DNA of 64,000 nt from contig CALGAD010000118.1 in NCBI GenBank assembly GCA_937951955.1, forward strand, positions 6,798 through 70,797, in the 5' to 3' direction. Positions 17,366 to 25,660 of the stretch are shown here, in pieces (position 1 is the first letter of the stretch; every line of letters begins with the position of its first letter). The translations under genes were made by a program, and so were the position numbers. This DNA comes from an uncultured Bacillaceae bacterium. GTDB lineage: Bacteria; Bacillota; Bacilli; Bacillales; Caldibacillaceae. The notes below the pieces were generated by a model. That model was not told where the DNA came from, did not search any database, and was given only the letters and a program-made list of their open reading frames with translations.

Positions 17366-17403
17366 CTGTTGAACTTGTTTTTTTAGTTACACTTGTTCAA
17401 CAG
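17366..17403. promoter_or_regulatory. Second dyad in the pflB leader
   Basis: Perfect 9-bp arms CTGTTGAAC (17366-17374) and GTTCAACAG (17395-17403) separated by 20 bp, ending 27 bp before the pflB start. It could be an operator or an RNA hairpin near the ribosome binding site; I do not recognise the motif. Confidence 0.5.
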
Positions 17404-17430
17404 TGAGCATACTTTAAGGAGGATGTACTG

Positions 17431-19659
17431 ATGAAAGCTTGGGAAGGCTTTAAGCCTGGAAAATGGCAGGAAGAAGTAGACGTACGTGATTTTATCATGA
17501 AAAACTTTACCCCCTATACGGGTGATGAAAGCTTCCTAGAAGGTCCCACAGAAGCAACGAAAAAACTTTGGGAACAAGTCATGGAATTATCGAAAAAAGA
17601 ACGGGAAGCAGGTGGCGTGCTCGATGCCGATACAAAAGTTGTATCCACCATTACTTCCCATGGACCGGGTTATTTAGACAAAGACCTGGAAAAAATCGTT
17701 GGGTTCCAAACGGATAAACCGTTCAAACGTGCCTTAATGCCTTTCGGTGGAATTCGCATGGCGAAAAATTCACTGGCAGCCTATGGGTACGAACTTGATG
17801 AAGAAGTTGAACACATCTTCAACCACTGGCGGAAAACTCATAACCAGGGAGTATTCGATGTCTATACACCTGAGATGAGAAAAGCTCGCAGTAACGGTAT
17901 TATTACCGGTTTACCAGATGCTTACGGCCGTGGTCGGATTATCGGTGACTACCGTCGTGTAGCTCTTTATGGTGTTGACTTCTTAATTGAACAAAAAGAA
18001 AGAGATAAAGCTTATATTGGCGATGGTACGATGACAGAAGATGTCATTCGCGATCGCGAAGAACATACAGAACAAATTAAAGCATTACATGAATTAAAAG
18101 AAATGGCTGCCTCATACGGTTACGATATTTCCAAACCAGCAACCAATGCCCGCGAAGCCATTCAATGGACCTATTTTGCCTACCTCGCAGCAATTAAAGA
18201 ACAAAACGGTGCTGCGATGAGTCTCGGTCGTGTATCTACATTCTTAGATATTTACATAGAAAGAGACTTGCAAAGAGGTATCTTAACAGAAAAAGAAGCT
18301 CAAGAATTAATGGACCATTTCGTCATGAAATTGCGTCTCGTTAAGTTCATGAGAACTCCTGAATACAACCAGTTGTTCAGCGGTGACCCGACATGGGTAA
18401 CGGAATCGATCGGTGGTATCGCCCTTGACGGACGTCCGTTAGTAACGAAAAACTCATTCCGTATCTTGCACACATTAGATAACTTAGGTCCTGCTCCGGA
18501 ACCGAACTTGACTGTTCTCTGGTCAACAAAATTACCGGAAAACTTCAAGAAATACTGTGCAAAAATGTCCATTAAAACAAGTGCGATCCAGTATGAAAAC
18601 GACGATATCATGCGGGATATCTACGGTGATGACTATGGCATTGCTTGCTGTGTTTCCGCAATGAGAATCGGTAAACAAATGCAATTCTTCGGAGCCCGTG
18701 TAAATATCGCAAAAGCCTTGCTCTATGCGATTAACGGTGGCGTTGACGAAATGTCAAAACAACAAGTCGGTCCTGCTTATGAGCCGATTACAAGTGAATA
18801 CCTCGAATATGATGAGGTCATGGAAAAATACGATCGCATGCTTGACTGGTTATGTGAACTCTATGTCAACACATTGAACGTCATCCACTACATGCACGAT
18901 AAATACTGCTATGAACGCTTAGAAATGGCACTCCATGACCGCGAAGTATTACGGACCATGGCTTGCGGTATCGCAGGATTATCTGTAGCCGTTGACTCAC
19001 TCAGTGCGATCAAATACGCTAAAGTAAAACCGATCCGGGATGAAGATGGTATCGCTGTTGATTTCGAAATCGAAGGCGACTTCCCGAAATATGGTAACAA
19101 CGATGATCGGGTTGACCAAATTGCGGTAGAACTCGTTAAAGAAATCATGAGAAAGATCAGCAGACACAAAACATATCGCAATGCTGTGCCAACTCAATCC
19201 ATCTTAACGATTACATCCAACGTGGTTTACGGTAAGAAGACCGGTACGACACCGGACGGCCGGAAAGCTGGTGTGCCATTCGCTCCAGGTGCCAACCCGA
19301 TGCACGGACGTGACACCCACGGTGCTTTAGCATCCTTAACATCTGTTGCTAAATTGCCGTACGATTATTCACTGGATGGTATTTCCAATACCTTCAGTAT
19401 TACACCACAAGCTCTCGGTCGCGAAGATGAAACGAAAGTATCCAACCTCGTTGGTATGTTAGATGGTTACTTCACAAAAGATGCCCACCATCTCAACGTG
19501 AACGTACTCAACCGGGATACATTAATCGATGCGATGGATCATCCGGAGAAATACCCTCAATTAACCATTCGGGTATCTGGATATGCCGTTAACTTCATCA
19601 AGTTAACACGCGAACAACAAATCGATGTCATTAACCGTACATTCCACGAATCCATGTAA
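17431..19659 (+). CDS. pflB: Formate C-acetyltransferase (pyruvate formate-lyase)
   Basis: 742 residues, the normal PFL length. The adjacent catalytic cysteines are Cys406-Cys407 in GIACCVSAM, and the glycyl radical residue is Gly717 in RVSGYAVNF near the C terminus. The enzyme splits pyruvate with CoA into acetyl-CoA and formate under anaerobic conditions, using a glycyl radical that oxygen destroys. Its activase PflA is encoded 274 bases downstream. Start ATG 17431 with AAGGAGG upstream. Codon use is clearly optimised compared with neighbours, suggesting high expression. Regulation probably involves the dyads at 17301-17403. Confidence 0.97.
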   Translation: MKAWEGFKPGKWQEEVDVRDFIMKNFTPYTGDESFLEGPTEATKKLWEQVMELSKKEREAGGVLDADTKVVSTITSHGPGYLDKDLEKIVGFQTDKPFKRALMPFGGIRMAKNSLAAYGYELDEEVEHIFNHWRKTHNQGVFDVYTPEMRKARSNGIITGLPDAYGRGRIIGDYRRVALYGVDFLIEQKERDKAYIGDGTMTEDVIRDREEHTEQIKALHELKEMAASYGYDISKPATNAREAIQWTYFAYLAAIKEQNGAAMSLGRVSTFLDIYIERDLQRGILTEKEAQELMDHFVMKLRLVKFMRTPEYNQLFSGDPTWVTESIGGIALDGRPLVTKNSFRILHTLDNLGPAPEPNLTVLWSTKLPENFKKYCAKMSIKTSAIQYENDDIMRDIYGDDYGIACCVSAMRIGKQMQFFGARVNIAKALLYAINGGVDEMSKQQVGPAYEPITSEYLEYDEVMEKYDRMLDWLCELYVNTLNVIHYMHDKYCYERLEMALHDREVLRTMACGIAGLSVAVDSLSAIKYAKVKPIRDEDGIAVDFEIEGDFPKYGNNDDRVDQIAVELVKEIMRKISRHKTYRNAVPTQSILTITSNVVYGKKTGTTPDGRKAGVPFAPGANPMHGRDTHGALASLTSVAKLPYDYSLDGISNTFSITPQALGREDETKVSNLVGMLDGYFTKDAHHLNVNVLNRDTLIDAMDHPEKYPQLTIRVSGYAVNFIKLTREQQIDVINRTFHESM

Positions 19660-19670
19660 TGTACGATCCG

Positions 19671-19740
19671 AGGCGCCTGATCTCCCTTCTGAAGATCGAT
19701 TGATCCCATGGATTAATCAAATCTTCAGGGGCCTGGCGCC
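19671..19740 (+). other. Extended hairpin between pflB and pflA
   Basis: Nested inverted repeats: AGGCGCC (19671-19677) with GGCGCCT (about 19735-19741), TGAAGAT (19690-19696) with ATCTTCA (19721-19727), and ATTGATCC with GGATTAAT inside. There is no T-tract, so it is more likely an mRNA 3'-end stabiliser or processing site than a terminator. Confidence 0.6.
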
Positions 19741-19856
19741 TGATATCTCAATAAATCGATATTCACTTTTTCAAACCCCTGGGTTAAAAAGGAATCAAGT
19801 GCCTTTGCTTTGGCAACTGCAAGAATACGATTCTCCAGTACTTTTCCCATCACTCA

Positions 19857-19893
19857 CCGCCTGGGCACAATATTCGTGTTCAGGCGGATTTTG
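19857..19893 (+). terminator. Weak terminator or attenuator before pflA
   Basis: CCGCCTG (19857-19863) pairs with CAGGCGG (19881-19887), followed only by ATTTTG. Partial read-through would give less PflA than PflB, as needed for a catalytic activase. Confidence 0.45.
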
Positions 19894-19933
19894 ATATAAA
19901 AAGCCCTATCCTAAATAAGAAAGGTAGATTCAT

Positions 19934-20677
19934 ATGGTAACAGGACGCGTTCACTCAGAAGAAAGCTTCGGCGCCGTAGATGGTCCGGGTATTCGTTACG
20001 TACTCTTTTTAGCTGGCTGTCCGCTTCGCTGTCTTTACTGTCATAATGCCGATACGTGGAAAATGTCGAACGGCAAAGAAATGACCGTTGAAGAAGTTCT
20101 GGAACGGGTTAAATCTTACATCCCCTTCTATGAAGCTTCTGGCGGCGGTATAACAGTGAGTGGCGGTGAAGCTTTATTACAAATCGGTTTTCTCACGGAA
20201 TTATTTAAACAGTGTAAAGCGGAAGGAATTCATACTTGTCTTGATACATCCGGTGCCACCTTTTCCCGGCGACCTTCCTATTTAAAAAAATTAGACGAAT
20301 TGTTGAAATATACCGATCTCATTTTGCTCGATTTAAAACATATCGATAGTGAAAAGCATAAATTTTTGACCGGTCAAAATAATGAGCATATTTTAGATTT
20401 TGCCCGGTACTTAGCAGAAAAGCAAATTCCCGTCTGGGTCCGCCATGTTTTAGTACCGACGATCACAGATTATGATGAATATTTAAACCGTCTCGCAGAT
20501 TTTATTAAAACGCTTGACAATGTGGAAAAAATTGAAGTTCTCCCATATCACAGACTTGGTGCATACAAATGGGAACAATTAGGTCTGGAATATAAATTAA
20601 AAGACGTGGAACCTCCAGAAAAAGAACGGGTAGAAAACGCCGAGAAGATTTTAAATGCAGCCCTTGTCTCCTCTTAA
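19934..20677 (+). CDS. pflA: Pyruvate formate-lyase activating enzyme
   Basis: 247 residues, a radical SAM protein. The iron-sulfur motif CPLRCLYC (Cys29, Cys33, Cys36; C-X3-C-X2-C) is followed by HNADTW, and the SAM-binding GGE segment is SGGEALLQ. The enzyme uses S-adenosylmethionine and a [4Fe-4S] cluster to install the glycyl radical on PflB. Start ATG 19934 with AAAGGTAG six bases before it. It is downstream of pflB on the same strand, with hairpins in the gap that may set the PflB:PflA ratio. Confidence 0.96.
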   Translation: MVTGRVHSEESFGAVDGPGIRYVLFLAGCPLRCLYCHNADTWKMSNGKEMTVEEVLERVKSYIPFYEASGGGITVSGGEALLQIGFLTELFKQCKAEGIHTCLDTSGATFSRRPSYLKKLDELLKYTDLILLDLKHIDSEKHKFLTGQNNEHILDFARYLAEKQIPVWVRHVLVPTITDYDEYLNRLADFIKTLDNVEKIEVLPYHRLGAYKWEQLGLEYKLKDVEPPEKERVENAEKILNAALVSS

Positions 20678-20707
20678 AAATAGATTCGTCATTTCCCCCC
20701 CTTATTG

Positions 20708-20744
20708 AACTGCTGCTTTCCAGAAGGAATTGCAGCAGTTTTTT
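20708..20744 (+). terminator. pflA terminator
   Basis: AACTGCTGC pairs with GCAGCAGTT, then TTTT. It touches the stop codon of the converging SIMPL gene. Confidence 0.88.
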
Positions 20745-21384
20745 AATGAAATCGGTAGCAAAAGACAGCTTCTACAACAGCAATAACAACTAGAGTTCCC
20801 GGTTCAAAGGATGTTGCCTCTGTTACTTGATACATTTTTCCGCCATAGGGAATGGGAGTTTGATCAAGAGTGATCTCTACTACTCTCACAGGAATTGGAT
20901 AAATCGGCATGCCCGCTCCTTTTGCTAAAACAAGGGCCTTTTCCCGGGAGTCCTCTACCGCCTTCTGTAATGCTTGCCGGTAATATCTCTTTCTTTCCTC
21001 TGTTTCAAAGCGAATATTAAATATTTGGTTAGCGCCACTTTGAATCGCCGTATCTACAACAAGCCCAATTTTCTCGATATCTTTTACCTTCACCGTTATT
21101 AAGTGAAGCACTTCATAGCCCCGAAGAACCTGTTTCCCATCGACAAAATCATAAACATTTTGAATCGTATATTCTTCAGTCTGGATATTCCCTCGTTCAA
21201 TCCCTAACTCCAGCAATGCTTGCACGACTCGTTCTGAAACTTTCCTGTTTTCTGTTTGCGCCGTTTGCAAATTGGGATGCTCTGACAACATCCCGATGGT
21301 AATAGTAGCCATATCGGGTATGACCTGCATCCTTCCTTCCCCACGAACTTTAATTCCTGGCCCCATTGCAAAACAATGATTCAT
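20743..21384 (-). CDS. SIMPL domain (DUF541) protein
   Basis: 213 residues from ATG 21384 (GGGGTGAAGGA upstream); the frame reaches 21459 without a convincing start. The sequence IKVRGEGRMQVIPDMATITIG near the N terminus and the alternating strand pattern identify SIMPL/DUF541, the family of E. coli YggE and SIMPL. There is no signal peptide here, so the protein looks cytoplasmic, whereas many family members are exported. Known members affect oxidative stress or signalling; no catalytic residues are established. Single gene. Confidence 0.8.
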   Translation of the reverse strand: MNHCFAMGPGIKVRGEGRMQVIPDMATITIGMLSEHPNLQTAQTENRKVSERVVQALLELGIERGNIQTEEYTIQNVYDFVDGKQVLRGYEVLHLITVKVKDIEKIGLVVDTAIQSGANQIFNIRFETEERKRYYRQALQKAVEDSREKALVLAKGAGMPIYPIPVRVVEITLDQTPIPYGGKMYQVTEATSFEPGTLVVIAVVEAVFCYRFH

Positions 21385-21525
21385 TCCTTCACCCCAAAAC
21401 AGTTTATCTATTAATAAATATGCTGTATTGTTTGTTTTATGTTCAAAGGTGAACTTCATTTTGCTACCAAAAATAAACTTGAAGAATCAATTGTTTCCAA
21501 TGATCCAAGTGCACGGGGAATTTGA

Positions 21526-21645
21526 GGCGAGGTTCGGTTTTATCTGAATGAAGCATCAGGAAAATGGACCAAGTTTACTGTTCAATTTGACCCGGTTTTC
21601 GCGCACTTGCTTCCAGGGAAACCGCCGATTATCCAACATATATGA
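21526..21645 (+). pseudogene. Possible gene remnant
   Basis: This open stretch of 39 codons begins right after a stop codon, has no start codon or ribosome binding site, and yet reads like protein (EVRFYLNEASGKWTKFTV and onward, rich in aromatic and charged residues). It may be the decayed tail of a lost gene. Too short to assign; could be chance. Confidence 0.25.
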
Positions 21646-21654
21646 TGATTGAAA

Positions 21655-21692
21655 ATAATAAAAAAGCCTTAGACTCCAATGAATCTAAAGCT
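21655..21692 (-). terminator. Terminator of the amino acid ABC operon
   Basis: Arms at 21665-21676 and 21681-21692 pair with G-U wobbles, followed by TTTTTT on the minus strand. It touches the ATPase stop codon. Confidence 0.8.
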
Positions 21693-22414
21693 TATAATAC
21701 CTTCGCTAAAAAATCTTGTGCCCTGCTCGTTTTTGGCGTCTGGAAAAATTCCTTCGGTTCGCCCTCTTCCATGATCACACCGTCATCCATAAATAAAATG
21801 CGGTTGGCGACTTCCTCGGCAAATTTCATTTCATGAGTGACGACAACCATCGTCATTCCCGTATCCACTAAATCTTTCATAACATCAAGCACTTCTTTGA
21901 CCATTTCCGGGTCCAGCGCAGAAGTCGGTTCATCGAACAGCATGATTTCCGGTTCCATTGCAAGGGCCCGGGCTATCGCTACCCGCTGTTTCTGTCCTCC
22001 TGATAGTTGGGCCGGATAACTTGTTACTTTATTGGAAAGGCCGACTTTGGCCAACATTTCTTTTCCTTTTTCTTCTGCTTCCTGTCGCGAGAATTTCTTG
22101 ACGATTCGAAGAGCGTAGCTGACGTTATCGAGAGCCGTCATATGTGGAAAGAGATTGAACTGCTGGAAGACCATTCCGATATTTTTTCGGACTTCCATAA
22201 TATTTACCTTCCGATCGGTGATTTCTTTCCCATTAATCCAAATCTTGCCCGATGTTGGTTGTTCCAGCAGGTTAAGACATCGTAAAAAGGTTGATTTCCC
22301 CGATCCGGAAGGACCGATAATAGCGACGACTTCACCTTTTTCAATAGTCGTAGATATGTCTTTTAACACGAGATTTTTGCCGAATTTTTTTGCGAGTTTT
22401 TCAACTTTAATCAC
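21692..22414 (-). CDS. Polar amino acid ABC transporter ATP-binding protein
   Basis: 240 residues with Walker [11 protein letters not shown]-loop [13 protein letters not shown], signature [15 protein letters not shown], Walker [15 protein letters not shown] and switch His in VVTHEM. This is the GlnQ/HisP/ArtR class (family 3). It overlaps the permease gene by eight bases and ends at a terminator. It energises uptake of a polar amino acid in the importer encoded with it. Confidence 0.93.
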   Translation of the reverse strand: MIKVEKLAKKFGKNLVLKDISTTIEKGEVVAIIGPSGSGKSTFLRCLNLLEQPTSGKIWINGKEITDRKVNIMEVRKNIGMVFQQFNLFPHMTALDNVSYALRIVKKFSRQEAEEKGKEMLAKVGLSNKVTSYPAQLSGGQKQRVAIARALAMEPEIMLFDEPTSALDPEMVKEVLDVMKDLVDTGMTMVVVTHEMKFAEEVANRILFMDDGVIMEEGEPKEFFQTPKTSRAQDFLAKVL

Positions 22415-23066
22415 TCTGTCTTAACCTCCGTTCAATCGCTCTGCCAATCTTCGATAAAATAAATACCATAATCCAGTAAATAAAGCCGACAAATATGAGC
22501 GGTTCAAAACTCCGATAAATATTCGCTTCAACAATTTGTGCCCGGCGCATCAAGTCTAAATAACCAATCGTTGAAACGAGGGAAGATTCTTTTGTTAAGG
22601 TAATAAATTCATTGATTAATGCCGGTAAAATATTTTTAAACGCTTGCGGCAGGATGATATTGAGCATCATCGGTCGGTAAGGAATAGCCAGGGCCAGAGC
22701 TGCTTCTCTCTGACCCTTATCAACAGCCATAATCCCCGCCCGGATAATTTCGGATACATAGGCTCCTGAATTCAAACCGAACGCCAGGATTGCCGAAACA
22801 AATGCAGGTGTATTATAACCCGTTAATTGCGGAATCGCATAGTGGATTAACATCAACTGTAACAGGAGCGGGGTTCCCCGGAAAATGGATGTATACCCGT
22901 TAGCAATCCCTTGTAAAATTTTGTTGTTGGAGATTTTACATATAGCCAGGATCGTCCCTAATAGTAAACCTATGAGAATCGAAACACTAACAAATTGTAA
23001 CGTTGTCCAAATGCCTTCTAATATAAATGGAATATAGCTGATGATCGTAGAAAAGTCTAAATTCAT
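22407..23066 (-). CDS. Polar amino acid ABC transporter permease
   Basis: 219 residues with about five membrane helices. The His/Glu/Gln permease TIGRFAM-type features are present: [20 protein letters not shown], then the EAA loop [20 protein letters not shown]. One permease gene only, so it would act as a homodimer. Middle gene of the binding protein-permease-ATPase operon. Confidence 0.92.
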   Translation of the reverse strand: MNLDFSTIISYIPFILEGIWTTLQFVSVSILIGLLLGTILAICKISNNKILQGIANGYTSIFRGTPLLLQLMLIHYAIPQLTGYNTPAFVSAILAFGLNSGAYVSEIIRAGIMAVDKGQREAALALAIPYRPMMLNIILPQAFKNILPALINEFITLTKESSLVSTIGYLDLMRRAQIVEANIYRSFEPLIFVGFIYWIMVFILSKIGRAIERRLRQSD

Positions 23067-23095
23067 GGTTGTTTATGCCCCCGGTTCCCTCTTCT

Positions 23096-23878
23096 TTATT
23101 CCTCGGTTAGTTTCCACTTCTCTTTTAACTCCTGTAATGTGCCGTCTTCTTGAAACTTCTGTAATACTTCATCAACTTTTTCCTTTAGTTCGCTTCCTTT
23201 TGGAAAGGCAATAGCCATTCCTGGAGTACTGGTTGTCGGATCATCAAAACCAGTAATATCATGTTCAGCGATTATGCCCAGGGCTACTTCTTTATCCAGA
23301 TAACCGACATCAATTCTTCCCGTAATTAATTCCTGAATCAGGACATTGGCAGTATCGAGTTTTTTCACTTCAAAACCGTATTCTTCACTCAACAGATCCG
23401 CACCTTCTTCTTGTATTGTCCCGAGTTGGACGCCGACGATTTTGCCCTGTAAATCATCTAACGAATCAATTCCGGAATCTTTTTGCACGATAAACATTTC
23501 TCCGGAACGGTGGTATTCAATGGAAAAATCAACATTTTTCTTTCGCTCTTCGGTAGCGCTCATCCCGGCCATCACCATATCCACACGATTGGCCTGAAGT
23601 GCGCCAATGAGGCCATCGAAGTTCATATCTTCAATCTCTAATTCATAGCCTAACTCTTCTGCAATTAAATGGGCCAGATCAATATCAAAGCCGGCAAAGT
23701 TTCCTTCTTCATCGAAAAATTCAAAGGGTTTAAAATCCGCGGATGTGGCCATTTTCAATACCTTTTTTCCATCTTCTTCTGCACCACCTGTTCCGTTACT
23801 AGCTTCACCTTGCGAACAACCGGCAAACAAAATCAATCCGATACTAATAACGAAAAAGAAATAAAACCACTTTTTCAT
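23096..23878 (-). CDS. Amino acid-binding lipoprotein of the ABC importer (ArtP-like)
   Basis: 260 residues from ATG 23878 (GGGAGAG upstream); the frame extends 12 codons more. A signal peptide ends in the lipobox LFAGC, so the protein is anchored to the outer membrane face. The mature part is a family-3 solute-binding protein: ATSADFKPFEF, GFDIDLAHLIAEELG, GMSATEERKKNVDFS, VGVQLGTIQEEGADLL. These segments resemble B. subtilis ArtP, so arginine or a related polar amino acid is the likely ligand; cystine or glutamine remain possible. First gene of the operon. Confidence 0.9.
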   Translation of the reverse strand: MKKWFYFFFVISIGLILFAGCSQGEASNGTGGAEEDGKKVLKMATSADFKPFEFFDEEGNFAGFDIDLAHLIAEELGYELEIEDMNFDGLIGALQANRVDMVMAGMSATEERKKNVDFSIEYHRSGEMFIVQKDSGIDSLDDLQGKIVGVQLGTIQEEGADLLSEEYGFEVKKLDTANVLIQELITGRIDVGYLDKEVALGIIAEHDITGFDDPTTSTPGMAIAFPKGSELKEKVDEVLQKFQEDGTLQELKEKWKLTEE

Positions 23879-24122
23879 AACTCGCTCTCCCATCCTTTCT
23901 GCATATTTATTCATTGAAATTTATTTTTATAAAAATATATGTATATTTATAACATAACATTTATTTTTATGCAATAAATTTTTTTCAGGCTTTCAATGTA
24001 TTTGTTTAGAACAAGCCTGAAATCGATACAATTTTTCCACTCTATGCCAGTGGTCCAGTCCTTTTTTGTCTCCATTCATATGTTGTGTTAGGAACGAAAT
24101 CCCGTGAAAGGAGTATATTTCA

Positions 24123-24380
24123 GTGTCCATTCCTTATTATTTCGATCGTTGTTCCAAAAATATCGGCAGACCATGTACGATTCGGACAATGGACGGAGGC
24201 ATTCATCGGGGAATCATCACCCGGGTGACACCCACCCATGTTTATTTACGTCCTCTCCCGTCAAGAAGATATGGCAACCAGCCCTATTACGGTTATGGCT
24301 TCTGGGGATTCGGATTAGGTTTAGGAATCGGCATTGCTCTGGGAGCAATCATCGGCATCTCGTTTGCCTGGTGGTGGTAA
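24123..24380 (+). CDS. Small membrane protein with an Sm-like N-terminal region
   Basis: 85 residues, GTG start with AAAGGAG nine bases upstream. Residues 10-45 (NIGRPCTIRTMDGGIHRGII then TRVTPTHVYLRPL) follow the strand pattern of Sm/Hfq-type barrels (G-x-x-V/T-x-x-x-x-D-G-x-x-x-x-G). The C-terminal half is Tyr/Gly-rich, then one Gly-rich membrane helix ending in WWW. I recall similar uncharacterised small proteins in other Bacillus but no function. Monocistronic; the repeat element at 24434 lies 54 bases after the stop and may end transcription. Confidence 0.72.
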   Translation: MSIPYYFDRCSKNIGRPCTIRTMDGGIHRGIITRVTPTHVYLRPLPSRRYGNQPYYGYGFWGFGLGLGIGIALGAIIGISFAWWW

Positions 24381-24433
24381 ATAAATTCTTCTGCATACAT
24401 GGCAAGATATAATAATGAAGAAAAAATAACTAA

Positions 24434-24555
24434 GGGGCTGTCCAAAAAGTCGTATTTTCGACTTTTGGATGCCCCTTTTGTTTGTTCAAGAACCTTGATA
24501 AATCAACATTCTGGTTTAGTTCAACTTGAAATAATTTTACTTTTTGGACAGCCCC
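24434..24555 (+). mobile_element. 122-bp MITE-like element, copy 1
   Basis: Ends are inverted repeats of GGGGCTGTCCAAAAAGT. The left 47 bp themselves fold into a terminator-like hairpin (GGGGC..TCCAAAAAGTCG with CGACTTTTGGA..GCCCC, then TTTTG). No coding capacity. It differs from copy 2 by one base and from copy 3 by two. No clear target duplication. The terminal GGGGCTGTCC resembles ends of IS1182-type elements; that relation is my inference. Confidence 0.85.
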
Positions 24556-24636
24556 TATTTTATTTACAACTCATATATTGAATTTTTTAAAAATGTTGTA
24601 ACATTGCTTTTACTATAGGGAGTGAAATAGGCGAAA

Positions 24637-24894
24637 TTGCTTCCACATTTTATTAAATTAGAGATTGGGATCGATAGACTCGAGATAAGAACTTTACCTA
24701 AACCTCATTGCTATGCCGTCGGCGCTCCGGACGTTATGCCAATTAAGGAGTTTTATAAAGGCACTTTTGAGGAAATCTCTATTTTCTTTCACCCATTTAT
24801 TAAGCCGGTATCCATTGATTACGATTTATTTGTTCCCGATACGTTCCAAACTGGAACGAAATTAAGAAGAAGTGTGAATTGCTTGCTCATATAA
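24637..24894 (+). CDS. Uncertain ORF, 85 codons
   Basis: A UUG-initiated frame opened by a TAG two codons upstream. The only ribosome binding candidate, GGGAGTG, is 12 bases from the TTG, which is too far. The protein (LEIRTLPKPHCYAVGAPDV and so on) looks more natural than random translation but matches no family I know. It may be a decayed or truncated gene brought next to the repeat element. Confidence 0.3.
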   Translation: MLPHFIKLEIGIDRLEIRTLPKPHCYAVGAPDVMPIKEFYKGTFEEISIFFHPFIKPVSIDYDLFVPDTFQTGTKLRRSVNCLLI

Positions 24895-24968
24895 ATGGTT
24901 AACGATAACATAAAAATTGCAAGAAGTACCAATTGCTCAAGGAGTTGGTTAATAATGGAGGAATCCAA

Positions 24969-25133
24969 TTGCAGTGCGGTGCAAAATGCTTTATCGTCGA
25001 AATGATCGTTGATGGAAAAAAGATTGTTCAAAAAGTTAATGCACGAACCCCTATCAATGCCCGAAAAACCATTCGTGCAACATTTGGTAAAAACACGCCC
25101 ATTCTTTCGGTTAAAGAAGCCGTTTCAAAATAA
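24969..25133 (+). CDS. Small hypothetical protein, 54 residues
   Basis: The start is UUG 24969, chosen because GGAGG (24957-24961) lies seven bases before it; other in-frame starts lack a site. The sequence is basic (VDGKKIVQKVNARTPINARK, then TIRATFGKNTPILSVKEAV) and looks like a compact alpha/beta fold with no membrane segment. A long hairpin that can end transcription follows. I do not recognise the family. Confidence 0.55.
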   Translation: MQCGAKCFIVEMIVDGKKIVQKVNARTPINARKTIRATFGKNTPILSVKEAVSK

Positions 25134-25152
25134 ATATAAAAATAAATATAAT

Positions 25153-25238
25153 AGAAGCCGGGAAATTTTTTGCACGATTGAAGTACAGTCCGTCTATGAA
25201 CTCTACTGTATTTTTTATCCTGGCTTCTTTACTTTTTT
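25153..25238 (+). terminator. Long two-part hairpin terminator
   Basis: AGAAGCCGGGA (25153-25163) pairs with TCCTGGCTTCT (25218-25228), enclosing a smaller TACAGT/ACTGTA stem, followed by TTTACTTTTTT. Confidence 0.65.
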
Positions 25239-25592
25239 CATCGATTGGTCTACCCGAAAATTTTATAATTATATACATGACGATTACATCTTTTCCTCTG
25301 TCCTCCTGCTACGAAATTGAACACCACTCCCAAAAATGAACTCCACGAAAACGAAAAAGAACACAGGGATTTATTGGAAATACTTAAAAGAATACTTTCC
25401 AAAAGGTGAATGCAAAATATAAAAGAATCATCTCTTAACAGTTAACAATTGCTAAAAATACATCAAACAGACATCTGATACTGAGTTCTTTTTATTCTTA
25501 TTGTAGGAATTCCAACTATTCCCAATTATGTTCCGGAAATCATTCTCTGCAGGAAAGTATTACTAGTACATGAAATTTTTTTAAAAAAATCG
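25239..25592. other. Intergenic stretch without recognisable genes
   Basis: A/T-rich. A 28-codon frame from ATG 25336 has no ribosome binding site and I do not call it. No hairpin or riboswitch motif recognised. Confidence 0.6.
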
Positions 25593-25621
25593 TTCAAATT
25601 GCTCAATATTTAACGTATAAT
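25593..25621 (+). promoter_or_regulatory. Sigma-A promoter of the Ca-type ATPase
   Basis: TTCAAA (25593-25598), 17 bp, consensus TATAAT (25616-25621); about 40 bp before the start codon. Confidence 0.65.
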
Positions 25622-25660
25622 TATCTATGTAAAAATTTTATTAAAACTGGAGTGTGATTG

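Noticed and set aside
19625..19894. 89-codon frame between pflB and pflA
   Set aside because: It starts inside pflB and covers the intergenic hairpins; no ribosome binding site.
24399..24581. Frames inside the 122-bp elements (also 41702-41932 and 45533-45739)
   Set aside because: The shared peptide appears only because the element is repeated; the frames have no ribosome binding site and no conserved boundaries.
25336..25422. 28-codon frame in the leader region of the Ca-type ATPase
   Set aside because: No ribosome binding site, and nothing else supports translation.
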